Part shown: positions 47,884 through 58,633 of the stretch, one piece after another
Position numbering within the stretch: the stretch's first letter is position 1
Layout of the letters: the number at the start of each line of letters is the position of its first letter
Assembly: GCA_002205965.3 (NCBI GenBank)
Contig: NADL03000675.1
Coordinates: forward strand, 372,001-436,000
Direction: 5' to 3'
DNA from: Kappaphycus alvarezii
Taxonomy: Eukaryota > Rhodophyta > Florideophyceae > Gigartinales > Solieriaceae
DNA: 64,000 nucleotides
The notes under the pieces: generated by a model
Database searches by the model: none
What the model was told of the DNA's origin: nothing
What the model saw: the letters and a program-made list of their open reading frames with translations, nothing else
Position numbers and translations under genes: made by a program

Positions 47884-48722
47884 TCAAGGTCCAGGCGGAA
47901 GGTGGTCTGAAGGATCGAAAAGGTGTGTCACCTGTTCTGTAAGACAACCAATTGCGTTCTTCAAATCCTTACGAAATTTCTCCTGATTGCAAGCTACGCA
48001 ATTTTCCTTCCTATTGAAAAAGGATGCTAAGGTTTGGACAAAGACAGGCCACTTCGGATATATTCCGTCCGCTAGCCAGTACGGTTTATTACGTCTTTCG
48101 CAGGCTTTGTTGTTACTCCAACGAGGGTATATACTCCCCAGAACTAATTTTCTCAACCAACGTTGACGCTTAAACGACGTTAGTGTCGTTCGTGGATCCC
48201 GGAAATCCGAAGAAAACATTCCATTGCCTTTGAGAGAAGTCGCATGTGGCTTCAAACGCCACAGCAGGGGTGCCTTTAATGCATTAGTACTGCCCATTCC
48301 AAGCGGTAGGGCACTTTTCTATTCCCATGTACAGCAGCCAATGCTGCCCGTCAGTTTCGGAAAGCCTTGACCTTCGGAGTACTTAAGAATCTTTGTTAGG
48401 CCTCACAAAATATTGAAGGGAGAGTAGCTCCGTCGTCTCGCTCATTCCGAGTGGTTCATCTACTCCTGTAGCTGACCCATACGCCAATAAACGCTGCTGT
48501 TACTTTGAACAGGGCGCTTATCCCCTTCTTGTCTGCACAATCTTTTCTTTGGTGAAAAAAGTTGTCGTGGGTAACAACAGTTGTGAATGGGCTATTCACT
48601 AAATTCCTTCTCGCGGTAGTCGCAAGGTAGTAACTGTTACATTTATTTAAATGAGGTCTGTTGCACTGGGATCTGAAATCATGCCACCAAAAATCAAGCA
48701 TGGCATATGCAAATGCCTGCAC
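47884..48722 (-). mobile_element. PIF/Harbinger transposase fragment
   Basis: Minus-strand text in order: THDNFFHQRKDCADKKGISA and LFKVTAAF (about 48500-48590), DGQHWLLYMGIEKCPTAWNG near 48300-48360, CDFSQRQWNVFFGFPGSTND near 48180-48260, and PYWLADGIYPKWPVFVQTL (about 48020-48095). This matches the Harbinger core: '..VQKRDA.G..GLS...K.TAA', 'D.MHW.WKNCP.AW.GQ', 'WHAFFG.PGS.ND', 'YYLADGIYP.W..FV'. Catalytic-region blocks are present but several stops and frame changes interrupt it. The N-terminal part and TIRs are not seen. Confidence 0.85.
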
Positions 48723-48749
48723 TCGATCTAATAAGAGATGTAATCCTCA

Positions 48750-48977
48750 ATGATTACAATTAGACGTCACAATCATCTAACTATGCCCATCTTCTCAACT
48801 GTTCTCTTACTCATGCTCATTAATGATCATCAGGAACGGGTTGCTGTTTACTTCGGAGATCAGCCTTCTCTCGAAGCTGCAAGGCGACGAGATCGTCGCA
48901 TTCGTCGGAGAGCACTTTTGTCGCCGTCCGAATCTCCCTTTATATTTTTCATCGTTCCAACTGTAAAAAATCTCTGA
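48750..48977 (+). pseudogene. Possible N-terminal fragment of a DDE transposase
   Basis: The frame holds a basic stretch EAARRRDRRIRRRALLSPSE followed by SPF, similar to the 'RR..R.L..P.ESPF' leader of HARBI1-like transposases. No downstream catalytic blocks follow. Low confidence. Confidence 0.25.
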
Positions 48978-50100
48978 TAACTCGTACTGTATTCGACCAT
49001 CAAGCTTAAGTAATTGTTAGAGATACTTAAACCGCCTAATGAACGATTTACGCCTTATTCTCGGGATGGTTTTGTTCGTGTTCAACATTTGCGTGTTCGA
49101 AGGAGGGATTGTCCACGTTCTTTAAACTCTGAGCAGTGATTAACTTTATTTTTCCCCCTGCATCGCACAAGAGGGTCAAAAATGACGCTTTGTTTACTCT
49201 AAGGTACGAAAGCTCAGTCTGCTCACTATTCATTTGTTTTGCGAGGCGCTTGGCACTAAGGATACTCTGTAGGGATGAATAGGCAAGTGTGAGAATGCCG
49301 CCAGAGCTGGAAATGACTATGTAAAAGAAAGCGATATCCAGCAAGTATAAATTCCTAAAGTATGTCTATGCTGTTGCTGACGTAGTAAAGTTTTAACTTG
49401 AGCAAAGTTGTGACTGTGTCATAAAGTTCCGGGTTTATAACGGATGGACCCATGAAATGTAAGTCTTAAATATATTATTGTTTGCTCCGAGCGGAGAATA
49501 ATCACTTGCGCATTGAATGGGATGAGTAATATGCACGATTCGCTCATACAAGAATGGGTGGAGTGTGTGAAAGTTAGAACAGTGCTTCCGACAGTACTAT
49601 GGAAGATAAGTAGTTGACTCGGCATTCTCAAGAGGAAACTATACCTTTCTAATTAAGAGTGCCCAAGATGAGTCGTGTGCAAACGATATCTCTGAAATTG
49701 TCAAGATAGGACTAGCCACATCTGCTCACCAGGCTTCGGAATGGAGTATGCGCGCCTTTCAAGGGTCGCTTCCGCGAATGAAGGACAGATTTTTACACGA
49801 CGAATACACCAAGCGACATCTTGTGCTCCAGTGTACAGTCCATTTTTTCAAACTCTGGTTAAGACTCGTTGGCATAAACCAAATACTGTCGACGTACTTG
49901 CCACATCGCAGCGAGGAAGCAAACCTCTTAATAAGAGATGTTCTGCCCCTGTAACGTCCGACAATGTCTGGCACATTCCATGTCAAGATCTAACCATCGT
50001 TAATACCCTAGCCAATACCACCACCGTAGTTCTTAGTTAACAATAACATCATAATTTCCATAAAGCGTTAATGTCGCGCAGTGTCCCCCTTCTCCGCTCC
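48978..50100. other. Stretch without recognised gene
   Basis: A minus-strand frame (49048-49344) with a hydrophobic start is open but unrecognised. I do not call it. Confidence 0.4.
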
Positions 50101-50102
50101 AT

Positions 50103-50720
50103 TTAGTTTCTACGTTCTTGATCCAACCATTTGCGCTCCCCTTCGCCCTCTTCCTCCCTCCATCGTACAGCGTTCTCTCTTCTTTGCTGTTCTTGAACTA
50201 GCATAGTCTTTAAAAAGTATGTCAGGTCCTCCCCGTCATTGCTTGGCGAACATAGAGAACCGCGACGCTCTATTATGAGACGCACTACTGTCGCTGCAAC
50301 TGAAATTTTAGAGGTAGTTACCGATGCAGCACGCGCGAAGGAACCCGAAGGACTCGGTTTTTCGTTTGGGGCACGTTCCTCATCAGGGCTAGAACTATCC
50401 CAAGCGTCAGATGCTGAGGGTAATGCCTCCTCAAAAACATCTTCAGCATTCTCCCCGTCTCCGGTCTCCGTAAGTTCCGTCAGTCGGTACCTGAGATGCT
50501 TTAAACGGCGAACGTCATCTGGCATTCTGGGATCTCCAGTCGGCATGAACTTGCGATAAAGTATCGCAAATTTCTTTTTGAGGTTATCGGCTGATCTATT
50601 CTTCTACCGGAACGTTTTGTATGCTCCGCGGCCAGTACTTCCTAGCCATCTTGCCCGAAGGGTTGAAACTTTTCAATGCCATCTAATAGATGATCTACTT
50701 CACGTTGATAGAATCCGTTG
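50103..50720 (-). pseudogene. Harbinger-type accessory (Myb-like) protein
   Basis: Upstream minus-strand text EVDHLLDGIEKFQPFGQDG and WEVLAAEHT-like residues (about 50620-50710) are followed in another frame by MPTGDPRMPDDVRRLKHLRY (50487-50546), a long acidic linker, and a C-terminal charged helix QQRRENAVRWREEEGEGERK (about 50115-50180). The pattern 'LLD.IE..LP.G...WE.VA..' then 'PTGDP..P..VRR.K' is that of the DNA-binding accessory ORF carried by Harbinger-like elements in algae and oomycetes. One or two frame changes are needed. Confidence 0.65.
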
Positions 50721-51269
50721 CCTCTCGTAGGTGTGTGGATTAGCCATTTTCTTAGATTTTTTGATCTCCTTCCTGATGGGCAATGTTACCGTCGGAGAGT
50801 TCTGCGATGGAGTACCCCGTATCCGTACAAGGTACGAGCGGTAATAAGCGGATCGACAAGTGTATGGGCATTGGGAGGTTGTGGAAGGTTTTGGGATATA
50901 AACGGAGTGCTGGTGGTCGATAAATTGAAAGGGCTTGAAGTCGGTATTAGGGGCATGCTAGTAGAGGAAGATGGCTCCGTATCTGCGGGTTGTTTCCCAC
51001 TGCCGGTGTAGGTATCTGTGACGACATGGAGGCGGGGTTGTGTCCTGCTTTGTCCGGAAATAACTTGCCAAAGACCATTCCTGTCGTCTTTGAACACATG
51101 TTGGCGATCTTGCCGGAAATTTGTTCTGGGTTCTCATTTGGTATGGAACGAAATCGTCTGCGAAGAGCCTTGTCCTTCAGCCAAATATCGCTATTTGCGT
51201 GCACCCAAGTCCGCCAAAATAACCAATTTACTTACCCGCAATTTGCTATTTGCAATTTCAGGAACGGCC

Positions 51270-51534
51270 CAATATTCGGTCAAAATACCTTTCGTGTCAC
51301 TCGAAAGCAACGCATAATCAATCGGTCACCATATGTCGGTGTGTCTTCAAAGTACTGTTGACGAAGTCGGAGATCTGCTTCATCGGGGTTCCGATCAATG
51401 TCAGCTGCTTTGCCAGGGACGGAGCCACCCCTTGCACGAACCGAATCGTCAGTGCTGCTGCTGGACCTGAGTAGGGTATTGACGACGTTGTCGTCGTCTT
51501 CGGTTACTTCCCGCCACTGGATGTCCTCCTCCAT
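51270..51534 (-). pseudogene. Harbinger transposase N-terminal fragment
   Basis: The minus-strand frame opens MEEDIQWREVTEDDDNVVN and runs to DEADLRLRQQYFEDTPTYGD and MRCFRVTRKVF, the pattern 'YF...P.Y.D..F...FR..R..F' that precedes the catalytic core in PIF/Harbinger proteins. The core does not follow in place, so this copy is truncated. Its partner accessory ORF lies 0.6 kb downstream on the same strand, and the core at 47.9 kb probably belongs to a different copy. Confidence 0.6.
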
Positions 51535-51727
51535 ACCTCGGGGACAGCTCGTAGAAGAAAGTTGGCGATGGGAAGGAGGGCTTGCGCGAGTACGACCGTG
51601 TATCGAAGATGGACGCTGGTGTGGTGAACATTTATGTATTCTCCTGACTAAAAGCCGTTTAGAGGGCTATGCTGGTTGAGAGTTGTATCAATGTTCGTCA
51701 AATGACCAAATGGCAACGATGCCAAAT

Positions 51728-52030
51728 TTAAGCACCCAATGAACGTGATGCAGGTGTCGAAAAAAATTGCTCCTTTGCTCGTTTGATGATAAACGGGGGA
51801 GATGCTCTAAGTTCGCTCAGAACTAATTTAGTTGCAGTGTAACAAGTGGGAAATGCTGGTCGACCGCGATGCCACGATTGCATCTCTTTCATTTCATGAA
51901 TAAACGCTTTCACCCCGGCCCGCGCCATAGTCCAACAAATTCCAAGAAGCATTAAGGATTTGACACGACACAACCAAGCCTCTTGCATTCCCTCCAAAGT
52001 GTGACCCGTGTTCAGGCCATGTTGTATCAA
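51728..52030 (-). CDS. Small open frame divergent from NELF-C/D-like gene, unrecognised
   Basis: One hundred codons from an ATG at 52030 (MIQHGLNTGHTLEGMQEAW) with no interruption. It lies 70 bp from the divergent start of the NELF-C/D-like gene and may simply be an open stretch of its promoter. No domain is recognised. Confidence 0.2.
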   Translation of the reverse strand: MIQHGLNTGHTLEGMQEAWLCRVKSLMLLGICWTMARAGVKAFIHEMKEMQSWHRGRPAFPTCYTATKLVLSELRASPPFIIKRAKEQFFSTPASRSLGA

Positions 52031-52098
52031 TCAACCGTCACCTCAAAAGTGAACCCCCCTTCGTTTGCGTCACATCGCCTACCACAAATTATTCACAA

Positions 52099-53494
52099 AT
52101 GGAGAACATGGAAACTGATGACATAGCTCCCTCTCATGGTTGCGACTCTATTCTCTCTGAAAGCGTTGATGGAGACCTTTCCAAATACATGGCCACCAAC
52201 GAGATATCAAACCCACTATTGACCTTCTTACGAACATCTACGAAGGCTAACCCGCCATGATTCGTTGTCTCATGCAATGGGCAGATAGCTATACTAACGG
52301 TGACGGAATGTCGAAATGGCAGTCAAAGCTGTCCTACTCGACCATGAGCAAACAATCGTCCCCAAACTCGACGAGGCCCGGGCACTCCGAAACCGCTCTT
52401 CCTGTCATTTCTAAACTAACCTCATCGGAACGCTGGAGTCCTGTCGTCTCCGGAATGGCCGCTCGCAGCGCTCGCAGTAAGGAACCTATTCTCCATAACA
52501 TACACACCAGGAAACTAGGCTTTCCAAGGCAGGCATAACCTATGATGTCCTCGCCTCCCCGAAAACCTTTATCGATGCTATTTGTAAGCAAATTGGCGAT
52601 GTTATCGGAAATGAGAAGCCCGTCAGCGAATCGGATTTGCTCGAAATGTACAAAAGAATTGCTACCATGTCTACATACGATGAAATTACTACCATAATCG
52701 CCATACGACTTCTCACCATGCTCGCTCTAGATGCACAGGATCCCAGTATTCGTGGCTTGCTTCGTCGCATCTCCCAAGAGATTCGAAAGGAAGCAGTCAG
52801 CGTAATGAGCAGCACGGGTATTGTCCCTGAACATATAGAGCGTCAATACGTCATTCGTTTGGCTGTGCTTTCGGATGTGTGGCGGACAATGTAGCTATGC
52901 GTGGTCAAGTGCCTGATGCATTGTTGAGTCTCCATGCTGGAGACCGAGGTGTACGGAGGCAATTTGAGGTAGAGATACGAGCACTCCAAAGTGTGTACAG
53001 TGTCTTGTGGGATTTCAGTGTCGGTCGCGATGAAGATGTCATCGTAACTGGTACGGAGCTCAAGTGCGATGTGGGGAGAAAGTCGTTCTCACAAAGACTC
53101 TTTGTCATTTCGAGGTATTTGAGGATATTCTGAAGGCCCTTTTCAGGCATGAACATCGTACTTACATCGACGGCAAGCCAGACGAGGGGAGGCAAAAGTG
53201 TCTGGCTTTGTTATTGGCCTATGGAGGAGTTTTTATACCCCTCGACGAATTGGAATTGCCAGACATGCTCTCCGGCGACAAGACGAAACGACGCTTGCGA
53301 AAGCAAGTGAGAAACTTGGCTTACGAAATTGAGAACGTTGTAAAGGTATGCGAAGATGTTAAACCAGGTTGCCGGCGGTTCAAGAGAAGGGAAAGCTTGT
53401 GAGTGACCTGCATAAGATTCTGAAGAACCCATGGCTTGCTCGCGGAATTATGACGTGGGCACGTGAGGGTTCTGTGGAGGCGAACTTACAGTAG
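52099..53494 (+). CDS. NELFCD: NELF-C/D (TH1)-like transcription elongation factor subunit
   Basis: The start at 52099 (MENMETDDIAPSHG) is followed by DIKPTIDLLTNIYEG and AMIRCLMQWADSY, fitting the early 'IQLLVQNY.G..Q.VNLL.EWL' of TH1 proteins. Later frames give ILHNIHTRKL, KAGITYDVLASPKTFIDAI, AIRLLTMLALDAQDPSIRGL, LRRISQEIRKEA, KCLALLLAYGG, RNLAYEIENVVKVCEDV and finally KLVSDLHKILKNPWLARGIM ending TWAREG, which mirror human NELF-C/D in order through its 'PVVAMGVLKW' region. NELF pauses RNA polymerase II. The C-terminal ~150 residues of the animal protein are not seen after the stop at 53494. At least five frame changes are needed. A divergent helical protein with chance similarity cannot be excluded. 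Confidence 0.6.
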
Positions 53495-53837
53495 CAGCAT
53501 CAGTTGTATTAGGTTTTTAACCTATCTTATCTTTGTGGGGGAAATTTAGAATTGGAAAAATGGAAATCCTGAGAGGACAAGTGGACTGTTTTAAGTGGCC
53601 GAAACTTCCAAATGTGATTCCCGATTTCATCTTCATACAGTAGATCGGCCCTTTCTATCACTGTAATGCCTAAATTATCCTCATCTACATTGTTTTTTCC
53701 CGCCAACTTTTAGGGCTGCAATACTCATCTTAATCCAATTATTCCTGTAGGGAAAGCCAGTATACAGTATGTTCGACTCGGGCCATTCATGCTTACTTAA
53801 TCTCAAAGACTGCTGGATCAACTGGAACCAAATCACG

Positions 53838-54957
53838 ATGGATGCCCGCATAACAGATCCCGCCGCCCTCCGCCTTCTCGCCCGCACCATAACGCTGTGC
53901 TCCAAACTCTCTGAACACCTCCAACTCTCTCTCCACCCACCCAACCTCACGTTCCGTGCCCTCACCTCCTCTCATTCAACTTCCTTCCATCTTCGTCTAT
54001 ACCCCTCTCTCTTCACCCATCCCGCCCCTCCCGCTCACAACCTCTCCGCCAAACTCCCCTCCCGTGCCCTTCTTCCCATTTTCCGACTCCCCAAAACCTA
54101 CACTCCCTCCACATCTCTCATCCGCCCTCCGCCGACATCGTCACTTTCACAACCACCACACGTTCCCATCTTACCAAAACCTTCCGTGTCCCAGTCATTG
54201 ATGGTCGTGTCCCCCTTGCCGCCTTTCACAAACAAAGGTGTACAGGACTATTGGGCCACTCGCTCCAACATGCTTCAAGAGCTCGTTCAGCATCTCCATG
54301 CCCGCCTCGACGAACTTACCATCACCCCAGGCATCGATTCACTTCGCGTCGCCTCCTTTATCGAGGACAATGCAAATCCCGCAAATCTCATGCTCCGTAC
54401 CGAGATGATCGTCGCTGCTCGCGAATTCGATACCTATACAGTCGGTAACGCAGCAGATAACCCGTTAACTGTTTCCTGCAAGTATTTTCGTGCTGCCCTC
54501 GACTTTTGTGAACTCATCGAGGAGCCCGTTAAATTATGGTTCGAATGTGCCGGGAGGCCGCTCATGCTGAGGGAGGTGCGAACGGTAACTCAGGCCAGCC
54601 CCTGTTTGATGCTGCCTTTGTTTTCGCCAGTCGGATAGTAGACGGTGATCATATCGGCAGTAATAATCGACTGGAGCATGCCGCTACCGACGGCGGAAGG
54701 GACCTACCGGAAAGGATTGGTCTAAACGCAGTAGGAATTGATGTCGGGAGACAATGCAGCGGCATCCAATATCTCTCCAAAGAACACCAGCCCGGTCCAT
54801 AGATGATACCCCACCGAGAAGACAGTCGCCGTATAACAACCACCAAAATTTGCATATGCCGATTAGTGGACTCAATGAAAACGAGGAGGATAACAGCGAC
54901 GAGAACGCAGATCACGGAAGTGCCGCTGACTTTGTAGAGGGCACGCCGCCACCGTAA
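53838..54957 (+). CDS. RAD9: RAD9 checkpoint clamp subunit (9-1-1 complex)
   Basis: PCNA-like clamp subunit that with HUS1 and RAD1 loads at damaged DNA and activates ATR signalling in the nucleus. The start at 53838 gives MDARITDPAALRLLARTITL, then LSEHLQLSLHPPNLTFRALT and SSHSTSFHLRLYPSLF, the RAD9 'A....L..L....YLEP...L.LRT.N.S.SA...F.F' pattern. SAKLPSRALLPIFR matches 'CKI..K..LSVFR'. In a shifted frame, LTKTFRVPVIDG (about 54160-54205) matches 'TK.Y.L...D.E'. MIVAAREFDTYTV, KYFRAALDFCE and FECAGRPLML match the second clamp domain. The tail ends VEGTPPP after an acidic stretch, as in RAD9's 'GTPPP' region. Frame changes lie near 54095, 54235, 54560 and 54760. Confidence 0.85.
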
Positions 54958-56413
54958 GAGGAAAGTATCCCACCATGATTAAGAAATGACTAATCTCACT
55001 GGCCCTAATGTTTATTAACATATTGAATACTTGTTCTGTCGCTCTATCGGTAAGTTTGGCCAAGGCCTCTCTCGCCGTGTTAACGCGAGAGTCCCATTGG
55101 CTTTGTTGTTCATTGTGGAGACTTTCATACTGCGCCACAAAGTGGTCATCGTCCTCCCAGCGGAACCGCCATCCTATTCCTCTTTCAAAATCTGCGACTT
55201 CAGCGAGGATGGAAAGCAATGTTGTTTGGGTGATCAGCATGCGGTCTCCCAGTGCGTCGACTGCTTCCTTCTCTGTGACAACAGGACTTGTTCGAAACAA
55301 GTTGAGCACCAATACCCTCGAAAACTGGTACCTTTCATCAGCTCGCTTCATTTTCTCCAACTCTCTAGTTCCTTTTTTAGCGACCCAGCAGCCGCGGATA
55401 CACATCGCTACTTTCTTAAGCTCTCTCTGGACATCACTGACCGCCTTGTCCTCCCTACCAAACGCAAAATCTCACGAAAGTCAACTACCCTCGCAGAAGT
55501 AACAACCTGCTCGACAGCACTTCTTATAGGAAGGACCCTCAAAGCCTTTGCGGAGAGTGGCTCCTTACCCAAGGCAACACTGGCCTTTGCTACCAATCCC
55601 ATTCTCGCTTGCTGCGTATGGGCATAGTAGAGATCTGTATACTCTGTGGTAGCGTCAAAGACACCATCTTGCCTCAATATGGGGCGGCCGGCCACTCCGA
55701 ACAAATTCCGTTTCGCCTCCTTACACGCTGATTGTGGAGCAAAATCAAAAGAAATCCACGGCTCCTCCTCCTCCTTTTGACGCAGTGTAGCATGCGAGTT
55801 TTTTCGGCGCTCCTCCGCTCGTTGAGTTTCTCTTCTCCGAAAACCAACCTGTGTGGTTTCCTCGTCGGGATTATCTTGAGCATCTTGCTTACGGACGTTG
55901 AGGCCTTTCGCCCGCTTTAGCAGCTTTCTCGACCATTTTCTGACCCATAACTTGGAGATCATATTGATCCAAATAGTCGAACGCAGGCCTCATCTGCGTG
56001 ACTGATGTCAGCGGTACCAAAGTGAGAGATGCTGCCCTGCTTGTTGATTTATCGGCAGGGAAGAATGCAGCCATGCAATGATTGGAGGTGGCGGCAGTGG
56101 AAGAAGACCTTGAGCGAAGTGTTTGGACATGACCGACATTCTTCTCCGGGGCTAAATGCTGTTCCTCATCAAAGGACGACTCGGAGAACGGGGCCATGCC
56201 AGGGGCCGGGGTGGGATGCACGGCAAGTTGAACCTCGAATCGGCCGTGTTTGGGACGGAGCTTGATACCGTGAACGGTGCGGTCGGTCCCGACTGGAACA
56301 CGAGCATCGCGGAGGGGATACTGCAGAAGATGAAGGTCGGCTGTTGAGGCTGGGAGGGAGAGGAAAACATCAAGCTCTCCCACAACTGGGTCGTCAGAGT
56401 ATGGGGTAGACAT
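54872..56413 (-). CDS. POLR3E: RNA polymerase III subunit RPC5 (POLR3E/Sin-like)
   Basis: Subunit of Pol III that pairs with RPC4 on the TFIIF-like lobe. The start at 56413 gives MSTPYSDDPVVGELDVFLS, LHLLQYPLRDARVP, VHGIKLRPKHGRFEVQLAV, CMAAFFPA, LTLVPLTSVTQMRPAFDYLD, then EEEPWISFDF, FDATTEYTDLYY, ALRVLPIRSAVEQVV, VVDFREILRLVG, MCIRGCWVAKKG, RVLVLNLFRTSPVVTEKEAV and GIGWRFRWEDDDHFVAQYES. This tracks POLR3E almost end to end ('DPVV.EIDVYL', 'L..FQYP.R', 'L.P.....LRPSF.YLD', 'EEPW', 'LRTLP'). Frame changes near 55925 and 55406 are needed. The last frame stops at 54872 and overlaps the end of RAD9; an alternative stop near 55008 would avoid overlap. The extended C-terminal half of the animal protein is absent, as in shorter homologues. 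Confidence 0.9.
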
Positions 56414-57443
56414 GGTGGGACATGTGGAGCATGTGGAGGGTTGACGGCCGGACGGACGTTGGAATGTGACTCGACGGACGACTTGCAACTAGAGCCGGCA
56501 GTAGGATGTGGATAATTCAATACTCTGGATGGATTAATCATGCTGCGTAGCCCGCGTCCACATTTGATCTGTAAAAATGGTGGACAGTTTATTCAGTGTT
56601 GTACAGTATAGTACAGTACTGTACTTGTACGGTACTGTACTGTTGAGTTTCCTAGGCCTTTCGTTAAGAATTACAGAATACTGTAATTCAAATGTACAGT
56701 AGGATCAAAGCTTCAGTACGGTACCCATAATCCATCATAAAGAAGTTGTGCAGTACTGTACATTAGCATGCATCATTGTAATCGTAACTAATCGTCCTAG
56801 TTTCCCCTCACATCATTGTGCATTTTCACGCTACATTGCGATGGACGAATAGCCTCAAGCTGCAGGTAAGGATTTGGTACTGCAGAGCCGTCGGCCTATC
56901 GCCTCAGGAGCCGCGAAGAATCAATCTACAGGCGATGTAAGGGCTAAAGTCGTCCATGGTGCAGGTTGCGGCAATGCGAGGGGCGCGCAGTTTGCATCAC
57001 GAACGGGATCAAAGGCGTTGGCCTGGCGGGAAATTTTGATTTATTCCTTTTCTGCGTGGAGTACTGTACAGTGTACGTACAGTACTGTACTGTACAACAA
57101 GGGGAAAGAAAATGGTCGCTGTCTTCAAGCCAATTTTTTCCCAAAAAAACTTATGACGTCAAATTCACGCAGAATTCCTGCGTTCGACGCGCTCTATGCA
57201 TCTACCGAAGAGGCACTCACAGCGTCCGCACCACGTCAAGTTGACACTCGGAGAAGAGATGCCGTCCTCCACGCAGCCGCACAATTGCTCACCGCGCGTT
57301 GACAAAAGAAAAGCGCCTTACGCTCAATTCCGCCAACCTCTCTCTGACCAAACACGCATCACCAAACCATTCAATTTGCGCCAAGTTTCCCTCGCTAACG
57401 CCCGAAAAATCCAACTCCCACCTGCCCATCTAACCATGTCTCC
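56414..57443. promoter_or_regulatory. Divergent promoter region POLR3E / FTA with GTACTGTAC clusters
   Basis: About 1.0 kb separates the two starts. It holds two dense clusters: 56601-56643 (GTACAGTATAGTACAGTACT, then GTACTTGTACGGTACTGTAC) and 57060-57095 (AGTACTGTACAGTGTACGTA, then CAGTACTGTACTGTAC), plus ACTGTAC pieces near 56690 and 56752. An open frame at 56874-57302 has no recognised similarity and spans the second cluster; I do not call it. Confidence 0.5.
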
Positions 57444-58366
57444 ATGTCTTCCCAGTCTTCCCAGCAATTACAACACGACCGAAAAGGTCCCGCATCCCAA
57501 TCCGAACAGCTCCACCTCGAAGAATGGAATGACTTTCACTACAACCCTTTGCAAATATCTGATATCCTCACCTCTGATCTCTCCCTGGATTCCGTCATGT
57601 GTTTGGCCTCCTATATGCAGTCAAAGCCAGCAAAGAGCGCTCCTTGCGTGCTCTACACCTAACCTCTCGTGCCATTCGTCTTCACCCTAGCAATCCAACT
57701 GTATGGATGTTACGACACCAAGTTGTCAAAGCGCTTGCTGAAAAAGATAAAGCCGTTTGGGCTCGAGAGCTTTCGTTCTTGACAAACATTATCACGTCTA
57801 GTCCCAAGAATTATCAAGCATGGGAGCACCGCCGATTTATCGCTACTGGCGCTTGCTGTTTGGAGGCAGAGCTTGGATTTGCAGACCTTGTTCTTGCGAA
57901 TGACTCGAAGAACTATCATGCATGGTCACATCGTCAATGGTTGGTCAGGGATCACGGCATAACCCGTGGCGAGCTGGAGGCCACTGAATGGTTTATACAA
58001 ACCGATGTTAGGAATAATTCTGCGTGGAACCATCGATGGCTTGTAACTGGCGCGGAGGGAAAAAGGGACGAGAAGGAAATGGACTTTGCCATACAGATGA
58101 TGAGGAAGGCACCGAGAAATGAAGCCGTGTGGAATTATATCCAAGCCTTGTCCAAAGAGGTGGGAACACAACAAGCAGCAAAGAGCGCAGAAGATGCATT
58201 GGAGGCAGATGCCGCGTGCGTGCCGGCAAGGAGGTTTTTAGTGCTCAATGGCCGTGATTTGGACAAGGTGCGGGAGCATTGCAAAGTGCTAATGGCTACC
58301 GATCAAGTGAGAAAGACGTATTGGAAGAAGCGCTGGGATTTGGCCGAGATCATGTCGCTTCGATGA
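57444..58366 (+). CDS. FTA: Protein farnesyltransferase / geranylgeranyltransferase I alpha subunit
   Basis: Shared alpha subunit of farnesyltransferase and GGTase I, cytosolic, helical-hairpin (PFTA) solenoid. The start at 57444 (MSSQSSQQLQHDRKG) leads into WNDFHYNPLQISDIL. After one frame change at about 57598 the frame is open to 58366: SLRALHLTSRAIRLHPSNPT, VWMLRHQVVKAL, then repeat signatures NYQAWEHRRF (about 57809), NYHAWSHRQW (about 57910), NSAWNHRW (about 58015) and NEAVWNYI (about 58117). The W-x-H-R spacing and single-domain length separate it from Rab GGTase alpha, which carries extra Ig and LRR domains. A catalytic Lys is expected near VVKALAEKDK by family alignment, but I cannot assign it with certainty. 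Total about 307 residues, normal for lower eukaryotes. Confidence 0.92.
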
Positions 58367-58633
58367 ACGTGCGGTGGGGAAAACAGTTTTTAGACCTCTT
58401 CCATTGATACCACTTTGCGCATTTGCGGCTCCAGCCGGCTTTGTCACACAATAGACTTGACTTGGTGTCACAGCCACGGCCTGTTGCGAACATGGAGTCT
58501 ACAAGGTCAGTGTGTTCCAGTTTACAAGGTGGAATGGGTGAACTTGCAGTGGTATTGCCACGGCATGGACGTCAGACTCGGGATAATGAAAGCCAAGAGC
58601 GGATAGTTATTTCGACAGTCATCATGTCGGACT

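Noticed and set aside
49741-50040. Overlapping open frames on both strands near 49.8 kb
   Set aside because: No frame has recognised similarity and all three cover the same DNA; probably chance in Harbinger-flanking sequence.
50947-51204. Minus-strand frame as a separate gene between Harbinger fragments
   Set aside because: It is basic and Pro-rich and adjoins the transposase N-terminal fragment; it is better read as part of the decayed element than as a host gene.
56874-57302. 142-codon open frame between POLR3E and FTA
   Set aside because: It spans the palindromic GTACTGTAC cluster, which itself creates open frames on both strands, and has no recognisable domain.
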